DNA of 9,607 bases from an uncultured bacterium. Lineage in GTDB: Bacteria > Bacteroidota > Bacteroidia > Bacteroidales > Bacteroidaceae. The stretch covers positions 1 through 9,607 of the forward strand of contig CALZMB010000067.1 of the NCBI GenBank assembly GCA_945788485.1, written 5' to 3'. Positions within the stretch are counted from its first letter, which is position 1, and each line of letters opens with the position of its first letter. Made by a program: the position numbers and the translations under genes. The notes beneath the pieces were generated by a model. That model searched no databases. It had not been told where the DNA came from and saw only the letters and a list, made by a program, of their open reading frames with translations. This document shows positions 1 through 5,114 of this stretch, in pieces.

Positions 1-1605
1 GAGGGCAGCGGACAGCTGAGGGTATGCCTCCGCGACCTTGAGACGCAGGAAGAAGATTTCACGCTTTGCGCGAGCGACATCAGCATCGACGGCAACCAGT
101 GGCGGAAATACACTGCCGTGTTCACTCCGGAGCATACCGTCACGAACGCCTCACTCGCCGTCTTCCTGAAAGGAAACGTCGCGGTGGATGTTGAGCACGT
201 CAGCCTCTTCCCCGCAAAAACCTGGCGCGGCCACGAGAACGGCTTGCGCCAGGACCTCGCGCAGCATCTCGCTGACCTGAAACCGGGCGTGATGCGCTTC
301 CCCGGCGGCTGCATCGTCGAAGGCGCGACGCTCGACACACGCTACAACTGGAAAAACAGTGTGGGCGCGGTGGAGAACCGGCCGCTAAACGAGACGCGCT
401 GGAACTACGGCAAGGAGCGCACCCATTTCGACTATTACCAGTCGTACGGACTCGGCTTCTTCGAGTTCTTCCAGTTCTGCGAGGAGATTGGTGCCGAGCC
501 GCTGCCCGTGCTCAGTTGCGGCATGGCGTGCCAGTTCAACAACGACATCAGCAAGAAAGGCGAATGGATTGCACAGGGCGACAGCCTGCAGGAGTTCATA
601 CAGGATGCCATCGACCTCATCGAATTCTGCAACGGCGACCCTGAGAAGAACCAGTGGGCAAGACTGAGGGCTGAGATGGGGCATCCTGCTCCTTTCAACC
701 TCAAATTCCTCGGTATCGGCAATGAGCAGTGGGGCGAATGGTATGCGCCGCTGCTCCAAGCCTTCATGAAGCCAATCCGCCAGCGCTATCCCGGAATCGA
801 GATTGTAGGCTCGTCGGGACCCTGGCCCAATGGCAAGGAGTACGACGAGCTGTGGCCCCTGATGCGCAAGGCGAAGGTGGATTATGTGGACGAGCATTTC
901 TACAAGGACGAGGAGTTCTTCCTTACGGCCGTGCACCGTTACGACAAGTTCCCCCGGAAGGGACCGAAGGTCTATGCCGGCGAATATGCCTGTCATGGTA
1001 CGGGGAAGAAATGGAACCGCTTCTACTCATCGCTCTGCGAGGCGGCCTTCATGACCGGCTTGGAGCGCAACGCCGACATCGTGCGCATGGCGACCTACGC
1101 CCCACTCTTCTCACACATCGACGGCTGGCAGTGGCGGCCAGACATGATATGGTTCGACAACCTGCGCTCCGTGCGCACAGCATCATATTATGTGCAGCAG
1201 ATGTTCTCCCAAAACCGCGGCACGCATGTCCTGCCCGTCACTGCAAAAGGCGGCACTGACCATGTCTATGCCACCGCCGCCCGCGACGCAGCAGACCATG
1301 ATGCCGTCGTCTTGAAACTCGTGAACATCGGCTATACCGCCACGCAAGTCAGCATCCGTCTGAAAGGCATCAACGGAGAATGCAGCATGACAACAACACT
1401 TTTGTCCGTCTCCGGCAGCTGTCCGTTGGGAAATGTCAACTACGGCCCCGACAAAATCAATAGCCTGCTCGACTGTGACAACTCTTTAGACAACCCGACG
1501 CGCATCGTCCCCGAAACCTCCCGGACGAAAGTCACATGCCCCGATGTCACGGCAAACATACCGCCCCGTTCCGTCGCGGTGTTCAGAATAAGGGCGGCGG
1601 AATAG
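1..1605 (+). CDS. Alpha-L-arabinofuranosidase, GH51 family (5' end outside window)
   Basis: The frame is open from base 1 without a stop, so this is the C-terminal 534 residues of a longer protein; the GTG at 118 is only an internal codon. Known for the family: retaining exo-hydrolase that removes alpha-L-arabinofuranosyl units from arabinan, arabinoxylan or arabinogalactan. Visible order: about 65 residues that look like the end of a beta-sandwich carbohydrate-binding (CBM4/9-like) domain, then the (beta/alpha)8 barrel starting near FPGGC (codons at 298-312), then a C-terminal beta domain ending in IPPRSVAVFRI. The acid/base motif GIGNEQWG is present, with its Glu codon at 724-726. The likely nucleophile is the Glu of YAGEYACH, codon 982-984. 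The signal peptide and N-terminus are not visible. Bacteroidales usually carry such enzymes in polysaccharide utilization loci or as periplasmic enzymes, but no SusC/SusD partner lies in this window. The stop is TAG at 1603-1605. The family call is firm; the exact glycan is unknown. Confidence 0.93.
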   Translation, partial: EGSGQLRVCLRDLETQEEDFTLCASDISIDGNQWRKYTAVFTPEHTVTNASLAVFLKGNVAVDVEHVSLFPAKTWRGHENGLRQDLAQHLADLKPGVMRFPGGCIVEGATLDTRYNWKNSVGAVENRPLNETRWNYGKERTHFDYYQSYGLGFFEFFQFCEEIGAEPLPVLSCGMACQFNNDISKKGEWIAQGDSLQEFIQDAIDLIEFCNGDPEKNQWARLRAEMGHPAPFNLKFLGIGNEQWGEWYAPLLQAFMKPIRQRYPGIEIVGSSGPWPNGKEYDELWPLMRKAKVDYVDEHFYKDEEFFLTAVHRYDKFPRKGPKVYAGEYACHGTGKKWNRFYSSLCEAAFMTGLERNADIVRMATYAPLFSHIDGWQWRPDMIWFDNLRSVRTASYYVQQMFSQNRGTHVLPVTAKGGTDHVYATAARDAADHDAVVLKLVNIGYTATQVSIRLKGINGECSMTTTLLSVSGSCPLGNVNYGPDKINSLLDCDNSLDNPTRIVPETSRTKVTCPDVTANIPPRSVAVFRIRAAE

Positions 1606-1802
1606 CCTCTTTTCTCTCATTACTTCTTACATACAAGTTCGGCTTGCGTTGTCAAGACTGCAAGCAGCCACGGCGGCGGGTCTCAGAACCCATGCCCCGT
1701 ATTGGAGATGCAATGAGGACTCGCTTTTTCTAAGGCATTTCCGTCGCTCCCCACGATGAAGTCACCGCTGTCAGAAAACATTTTTATAGGAAAAAGAAAA
1801 CG
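1606..1802. other. Convergent intergenic gap, non-coding
   Basis: This is the left part of the 308-base gap between the arabinofuranosidase stop and the end of the convergent lyase gene. I see no convincing gene. A short open frame through 1536-1733 mostly lies over the arabinofuranosidase and has no family resemblance. A few short imperfect hairpins exist (for example CTTGC with GCAAG near 1643-1663) but none carries a T-run. The useful element is the terminator just to the right. Confidence 0.6.
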
Positions 1803-1839
1803 AAAGAGGGTGTGTCGGTGGTAGTGGCACACCCTCTTT
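1803..1839. terminator. Bidirectional intrinsic terminator between convergent genes
   Basis: There is a perfect 12-bp stem: AAAGAGGGTGTG at 1803-1814 pairs with CACACCCTCTTT at 1828-1839 around a 13-nt loop. Read on the minus strand, the stem lies about 75 nt past the lyase stop and is followed by CGTTTTCTTTTTC, a good U-rich tract. Read on the plus strand it ends in TTTTA, so it can also stop readthrough from the arabinofuranosidase gene. It is the only strong terminator in this gap. Confidence 0.8.
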
Positions 1840-1913
1840 TATGTTATGACAGTTCTCCCCCCAATCTTTCTGCCATCCGTCGCGAGAATTTTCTGCGCTG
1901 GCATGAATCAGGT

Positions 1914-3362
1914 TCAGAGGCTGTCGCCGAAGTCTGCCTTGAATTTCTCAGCGAGCTGCTCCTGCCAGTAGCCTCTCTCTTTGAGGCGACCGAAGAAGAA
2001 GCGGAGCACGGAAGGCTCTTCGACCCACTCCAGTCCTCCGATGAGGCGGCGGTTGTCCCACAGCCATTTCACGCGGTCGGCGACGTATTTCAGCTGCGAC
2101 AGCGTATAGACGCGGCGTGGGACGGCGAGACGCAGGAGCTCCAGTTCTGCGAAAGGCTCGCTGCCATCGGGGTTGCGCTGCTCGGAGAGCGTGCCGCGCT
2201 CCATGCCGCGTATGCCGCCCGCGATATACAGGGCTGCTCCCACGGCTCCGGCAGGATATTGGCTGTGTGGTACGTCGGGGCAGAAGGCACCGGCATCGAG
2301 ATGGCAGCCGAGGCCTCCGGCGGGGAGGATGACGGGCACTCCGTAGTCGTCGAGCTCTTTGGCGAGATGGTTGATGAACTCAGGACCTTGGTTGATATAC
2401 TCCATGTCGAGAGATTCGTATAGCCCTTGCGCCATGGCCTCCATCGTGCGCACGTCGATGCCGCCGTAGGTGAGGAAACCTTCGTAGAGAGGGATGAACT
2501 CCATCAGCTCGCGGGTGTATCGCGGGTCTTTGGAGGTTATGATGCCGCCTTTGGCGAAACCGAGTTTGCGCGCTGAGAAATAGATAATGTCGAAATGGTC
2601 GGCAAGGAGATGGCAGATGTCTTTCGTGTCCATGAATTTGCAGCGCGCCTCGCGCGTCTTCATGAAATAGACGTTGTCTTGCAGCAGCGATGCGTCGAGC
2701 ACTGACTTCACGCCCATGTCGTGGCAGATGTCTGTCACGGCGAGCATGTTCTCAAGCGAGACGGGCTGTCCGCCGATGAGGTTCGTGCCGGCTTCGACAC
2801 GCACGAAGGCGACATTCTCTGACCCTATCTCGCTGATGCGCTCGCGGAGATTCTGAAGGTTGAAATTGCCTTTGAACGGGTCGTCGCTCTGAGGCAGCAG
2901 CCCCTTGGGGTCGATAAGCTCTTCGACGGTGCCGCCCAGACGTGTGATGTGCGCCTTCGTCGTGGTGAAATGGAAGTTCATGAGTGCCACCTTGCCGGGC
3001 GTGACGTAAGCCTCGGCGAGGATGTTCTCACACGCGCGGCCCTGATGCGCCGGCAACACATTGTCTGTGCCGAACACTGCTTTCACAGCCGCCTTGACAC
3101 GGTTGAACGTCTCTGAGCCGGCGTAAGAATCATCTGCGCGCATCATCGCCGCGAACTGGAGGTCGGACATGGCGTTGACGCCCGAATCGGTGAGCATGTC
3201 GAGATAGATGTCCTTGTTCTGGAGCAGGAAGGTGTTGTTGCCCGCTTCCTGTATCTTCTTCAGACGTTCTTCTACAGGCAGAAGCTCAAGCTTCTGCACC
3301 ATGCGCACCTTGTGCATCTCAAGCGGGACTTGGTTCTCGCTTTTGTAAAATTTCACTGCCAT
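1914..3362 (-). CDS. PLP-dependent beta-eliminating lyase, tyrosine phenol-lyase/tryptophanase family
   Basis: 482 residues starting MAVKFYKSEN; the stop is TGA at 1916-1914. Family members split an aromatic amino acid into phenol or indole, pyruvate and ammonia in the cytoplasm. Compared from memory with Citrobacter TPL, the order of motifs is complete: TDSGVNAMSD (58-67), Tyr80 (TPL Tyr71), HQGR phosphate loop (106-109), FTTT with Thr133 (TPL Thr124), TNLIGGQPVS with Asn194 (TPL Asn185), Asp223 (TPL Asp214), SARK with the Schiff-base Lys266 (TPL Lys257), GMERG with Arg389 (TPL Arg381), and PRR with Arg417 (TPL Arg404). Thr133 and Arg389 match TPL rather than tryptophanase, which has Asp and Ile there. 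Oddities: Leu226 sits where the family has Arg (TPL Arg217); the segment after Lys266 is one residue short; and about 20 extra residues follow the usual C-terminus. Automatic pipelines may call it tryptophanase. The fold and family are firm; the substrate is open. It is divergent from an AraC regulator. Confidence 0.9.
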   Translation of the reverse strand: MAVKFYKSENQVPLEMHKVRMVQKLELLPVEERLKKIQEAGNNTFLLQNKDIYLDMLTDSGVNAMSDLQFAAMMRADDSYAGSETFNRVKAAVKAVFGTDNVLPAHQGRACENILAEAYVTPGKVALMNFHFTTTKAHITRLGGTVEELIDPKGLLPQSDDPFKGNFNLQNLRERISEIGSENVAFVRVEAGTNLIGGQPVSLENMLAVTDICHDMGVKSVLDASLLQDNVYFMKTREARCKFMDTKDICHLLADHFDIIYFSARKLGFAKGGIITSKDPRYTRELMEFIPLYEGFLTYGGIDVRTMEAMAQGLYESLDMEYINQGPEFINHLAKELDDYGVPVILPAGGLGCHLDAGAFCPDVPHSQYPAGAVGAALYIAGGIRGMERGTLSEQRNPDGSEPFAELELLRLAVPRRVYTLSQLKYVADRVKWLWDNRRLIGGLEWVEEPSVLRFFFGRLKERGYWQEQLAEKFKADFGDSL

Positions 3363-3443
3363 TGTTTTTCAGTTTATAGTTTTTGGTTTTGGTTTTAGTT
3401 TTTGTTTTGTCAATCTTCGTGCGTGTGTCGCGAAAGACGGGTG

Positions 3444-3451
3444 CAAAAATA
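3444..3451 (-). promoter_or_regulatory. Probable -7 box of the lyase promoter
   Basis: On the minus strand these bases read TATTTTTG, a full match to the Bacteroidota -7 consensus TAnnTTTG. It would start transcription near 3437 and give a leader of about 75 nt. No clear TTTG lies at the -33 distance, so the promoter may depend on an activator, which fits the adjacent AraC gene. A second minus-strand match (TAATTTTG) is at 3588-3581. Confidence 0.45.
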
Positions 3452-3494
3452 ACATTATCGGGACAGAAGGCATGGAAATAAATTCAGAAAAAAA

Positions 3495-3582
3495 GTACCA
3501 TTTTTTCGGATATGCCATTGTTGTACCATTTTTATATACCAATATTGCGGAAAATACCAATAATTTGTGTACATTTGTACCA
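3495..3582. promoter_or_regulatory. Cluster of five TACCA-core repeats, candidate AraC-type operator
   Basis: TACCA occurs at 3496, 3524, 3537, 3555 and 3578, all in the same orientation. The flanks are also shared: GTACCATTTTT is exact at 3495-3505 and 3523-3533, ATACCAATA is exact at 3536-3544 and 3554-3562, and a GTACCAAAATT version begins at 3577. The copies lie between the divergent lyase and AraC genes. The last three overlap the predicted AraC promoter and the first two lie upstream of the predicted lyase promoter. Directly repeated sites are usual for AraC-family proteins; that this regulator binds them is inference. Confidence 0.5.
3543..3577 (+). promoter_or_regulatory. Probable promoter of the AraC-family gene
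   Basis: The box TACATTTG at 3570-3577 matches the Bacteroidota -7 consensus TAnnTTTG. A weak -33 candidate, TATTG at 3543-3547, lies 22 nt upstream. Transcription would begin near 3584, leaving a leader of about 77 nt before the ATG at 3661. This argues against translation starting at the upstream ATG at 3472. Confidence 0.4.
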
Positions 3583-3660
3583 AAATTACGTCTCCCTGCC
3601 TGTCAGGAAAAGAACTTCTGTGCGGGCTATGCCGCACGCCAGCCCCGACACCTGAGAACC

Positions 3661-4569
3661 ATGCAAAAGGAAAGAAACCACATCGTCGTAGAGAACATCG
3701 ACGAGTTCAACCACTATTTCCACCAGCCCACATATCATCCCCAAGTGAGCATAGCGCGTCTTCAGGACGCCGATCTCTCGCTGTTTGAGCCTACAGACTT
3801 CGGGATGTACTGCGTCGTGCTGATGGAAGTGGATTTCGGAGAACTCGTGCTTCGGGACACCTGCATGAGGTATCGCGCGGGCACGATGTTCACGATGAAG
3901 CCGGGAGACATCGTGTCGATGAACCTCGACAGCCGCGTGAAGCCTCACGGATGGATGCTCGCTTTCAGGCCTGAGCAGCTGAACGGCACGGGCTTGGGGC
4001 GCGACTTCTACATGTTCAATTTCTTTGAATACAAAGTCGCGGAGGCTCTCGAACTGTATGACACGGAGCGCAGGGTGATCATAAACTGCTTCAACAACAT
4101 CGACACAGAGCTGAAAGCCCCCGACGACGAGCTCACAAGCCACATGCTGAGACTTGGCATCGGGCAGATGCTGACATTCTGCCGCCGCTTCTTCGAACGG
4201 CAGTTCGACATGAGGGAACGCCGTCCGTCGGACGTGATGCGCAAATTCGACAACCTTCTGGACAACTACCTGTCGGGCGGGAGCGAGATGTCGCGGCGCC
4301 TCGGGCCGCCTTCCGTGGCATGGTGCGCAGCGCAGTTCAACCTCACGCCGGCATATTTCGGAGACATCATAAGGCGCGAGACGGGCGTCACCGCACAGGC
4401 TTATATACAGGGCAAGATTGTGGAACGCGCCAAGTCGCTGCTTGCCGACGCCGCGCTGCCCGTCAACGACATCGCGGCAATGATGGGCTTCGCATACCCC
4501 AACCATTTCGCGCGGTTTTTCAAACAAAAGACAGGCACAACGCCGACTGCCTTCAGAAAACGCCTGTGA
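3661..4569 (+). CDS. AraC-family transcriptional regulator
   Basis: 302 residues if translation starts at ATG 3661 (MQKERNHIVVENIDEFNHYF). An in-frame ATG at 3472 is possible, but it would place the first 60 residues over the AT-rich promoter and repeat region, and the extra residues look non-protein-like. Residues about 20-130 look like the N-terminal cupin-type sensor domain common in Bacteroidales AraC proteins, with a GTMFTMKPGDIVSM strand pair at 74-87. The C-terminal third holds the two helix-turn-helix units: about 217-240 (AWCAAQFNLTPAYFGDIIRR) and 268-290 (NDIAAMMGFAYPNHFARFFK), ending in the signature TGTTPTAFRKRL. It is divergent from the PLP lyase with a 298-bp shared control region, so the simplest reading is local control of the lyase and of itself. 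The effector is unknown; an aromatic amino acid is only a guess. No strong terminator follows directly. Confidence 0.92.
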   Translation: MQKERNHIVVENIDEFNHYFHQPTYHPQVSIARLQDADLSLFEPTDFGMYCVVLMEVDFGELVLRDTCMRYRAGTMFTMKPGDIVSMNLDSRVKPHGWMLAFRPEQLNGTGLGRDFYMFNFFEYKVAEALELYDTERRVIINCFNNIDTELKAPDDELTSHMLRLGIGQMLTFCRRFFERQFDMRERRPSDVMRKFDNLLDNYLSGGSEMSRRLGPPSVAWCAAQFNLTPAYFGDIIRRETGVTAQAYIQGKIVERAKSLLADAALPVNDIAAMMGFAYPNHFARFFKQKTGTTPTAFRKRL

Positions 4570-4649
4570 AAAATTGTCCTGCGTCAAAAAAAAGATGAAG
4601 ATTGATAATTTTCTGTTAACAACAGTGTCTTTAAGTTAATAAAAGTTAC
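4570..4649. other. AT-rich gap after the AraC gene
   Basis: Non-coding. It contains a small CTGTT-aac-AACAG hairpin at 4613-4625 with only a weak T-rich tail, and an A-run at 4586-4593. I see no gene and no convincing terminator here. Confidence 0.5.
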
Positions 4650-4663
4650 TGTGTGCGCACACA
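4650..4663. promoter_or_regulatory. 14-bp perfect palindrome, candidate operator
   Basis: TGTGTGCGCACACA is a perfect inverted repeat centred about 80 bp upstream of the predicted start of the 4697-4728 promoter. That is a usual distance for an activator site. A second CACACAG at 4671-4677 could pair with CTGTGTG at 4649-4655, so it might instead act as RNA structure. No binding protein can be named. Confidence 0.4.
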
Positions 4664-4696
4664 ATTTTCACACACAGAAAAAACACAGAAGAAATA

Positions 4697-4728
4697 TTTG
4701 CATAAATCAAAAAAACGCACTACCTTTG
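4697..4728 (+). promoter_or_regulatory. Canonical Bacteroidota promoter
   Basis: TTTG at 4697-4700 and TACCTTTG at 4721-4728 are separated by 20 nt. Both boxes and the spacing fit the Bacteroidota primary sigma consensus (TTTG, about 19-21 nt, TAnnTTTG). This is the best promoter in the window. It is followed by no protein gene for nearly 390 bp but by a terminator after about 85 nt. Confidence 0.75.
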
Positions 4729-4734
4729 CAATCG

Positions 4735-4820
4735 TTATCCTGAAAACAATCTTTTTACCTTAAAAACTAATACCTATTGAAGATAAGAGCGGTTGCCTGC
4801 GAAGGTCGTCGCTTTTTTTT
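4735..4820 (+). ncRNA. Candidate small RNA or attenuated leader, about 85 nt
   Basis: The interval is bounded by a consensus promoter (boxes at 4697-4700 and 4721-4728) and an intrinsic terminator (4788-4820), with no open frame inside it. The first 45 nt are A/U-rich and probably unstructured; the 3' end is the GNRA-capped terminator hairpin. Two regions can pair with sequence just past the terminator: TCCTGAA (4738-4744) with TTCAGGA (4832-4838), and TGAAGAT (4778-4784) with ATCTTCA (4829-4835). The two pairings exclude each other. So it may be an independent sRNA, or a conditional leader of the nucleotidyltransferase gene that starts 294 nt downstream of the terminator. I do not recognise a named RNA family. 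The exact start is inferred from box distance. Confidence 0.5.
4788..4820 (+). terminator. Intrinsic terminator of the candidate small RNA
   Basis: The stem runs 4788-4798 with 4803-4813: 11 positions, one mismatch and a few G-U pairs, capped by a GCGA (GNRA) tetraloop at 4799-4802. Eight T residues follow at 4813-4820. This is a complete rho-independent terminator on the plus strand. Confidence 0.75.
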
Positions 4821-4878
4821 ATGCCCTCATCTTCAGGACATTATTGCTCCATCCAAACCACAATGAAAAACACAGCGG

Positions 4879-4919
4879 AATCGGTCACAAACACTAAAAA
4901 TAATCGGTCACAAACACTA
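4879..4919. repeat. Exact 18-bp direct repeat, 23-bp period
   Basis: AATCGGTCACAAACACTA occurs at 4879-4896 and again at 4902-4919, with AAAAT between the copies; a similar TAAAT follows the second copy. The period of 23 bp is about two helical turns, which would put two bound proteins on the same DNA face. It lies between the candidate small RNA and the nucleotidyltransferase promoter. It may be an operator for that gene or a small local duplication. Confidence 0.7.
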
Positions 4920-5034
4920 TAAATCAACCCATATCAAACAAATGCAATGCTTTGCGCACGTACATATTATAATTATTAATAAGGGGCGGCGCAAAAAAAA
5001 TGTGAAAAACAAGATGTATTCAGAAAAATATTAT
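4920..5034. other. AT-rich non-coding DNA before the nucleotidyltransferase promoter
   Basis: The stretch is very A/T-rich, with a low-complexity tract (TATTATAATTATTAATAAGG) at 4965-4984. I see no open frame with coding character and no further complete promoter. A TTTG at 4951-4954 has no matching -7 box at the right distance. Confidence 0.5.
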
Positions 5035-5042
5035 TAACTTTG
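5035..5042 (+). promoter_or_regulatory. Probable -7 box of the nucleotidyltransferase promoter
   Basis: TAACTTTG matches the TAnnTTTG consensus in an AT-rich context. Transcription would start near 5049 and give a leader of about 66 nt before ATG 5115. No clear TTTG is seen near -33. Its position rules out the apparent TTG start at 5040 of the longer reading frame. Confidence 0.55.
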
Positions 5043-5051
5043 CAAAACAAT

Positions 5052-5071
5052 AAGCAGGATTGCGCCTGCTT
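5052..5071 (+). promoter_or_regulatory. 5'-UTR stem-loop
   Basis: AAGCAGG (5052-5058) pairs perfectly with CCTGCTT (5065-5071) around a 6-nt loop. It would sit only a few nucleotides from the predicted mRNA 5' end, a position where hairpins often protect messages from decay. It lacks a T-run, so it is not a terminator. Confidence 0.4.
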
Positions 5072-5114
5072 GGCAAACAAAGACAGAAACCACAAAAAAA
5101 CTCAACGTAAGACT

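Noticed and set aside
118..120. GTG at 118 as the true start of the arabinofuranosidase
   Set aside because: The frame stays open to base 1 and the upstream residues continue a carbohydrate-binding-like beta-sandwich, so the gene is cut by the window edge.
3620..3637. GTGCGG/CCGCAC hairpin in the AraC leader as a riboswitch
   Set aside because: A single short stem without other conserved structure; chance in GC-richer leader DNA cannot be excluded.
3472..3660. N-terminal extension of the AraC gene from ATG 3472 (63 extra residues)
   Set aside because: It covers the AT-rich control region, the TACCA repeats and a -7 box; the residues show no domain character, while ATG 3661 gives a normal 302-residue AraC protein.
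3586..4587. 333-residue antisense frame opposite the AraC gene
   Set aside because: It is a mirror frame of a codon-biased gene, rich in His, Arg and Cys, with no recognisable motif or start context.
4613..4630. Terminator of the AraC gene (CTGTT-aac-AACAG)
   Set aside because: The stem is only 5 bp and AT-rich with a poor T tract.
4879..4919. CRISPR array
   Set aside because: There are only two 18-bp units with 5-bp spacing; repeats are too short and there are no spacers.
4821..4922. 33-codon ORF starting with ATG just after the small-RNA terminator
   Set aside because: It runs through the 18-bp direct repeats, has low-complexity Asn/Thr/Ser content and no ribosome-binding context; a leader peptide cannot be supported.
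5040..5114. N-terminal extension of the nucleotidyltransferase from TTG 5040
   Set aside because: The start overlaps the promoter box TAACTTTG and the 25 extra residues are Lys/Asn-rich with no family match; the Rossmann-like loop begins right after ATG 5115.
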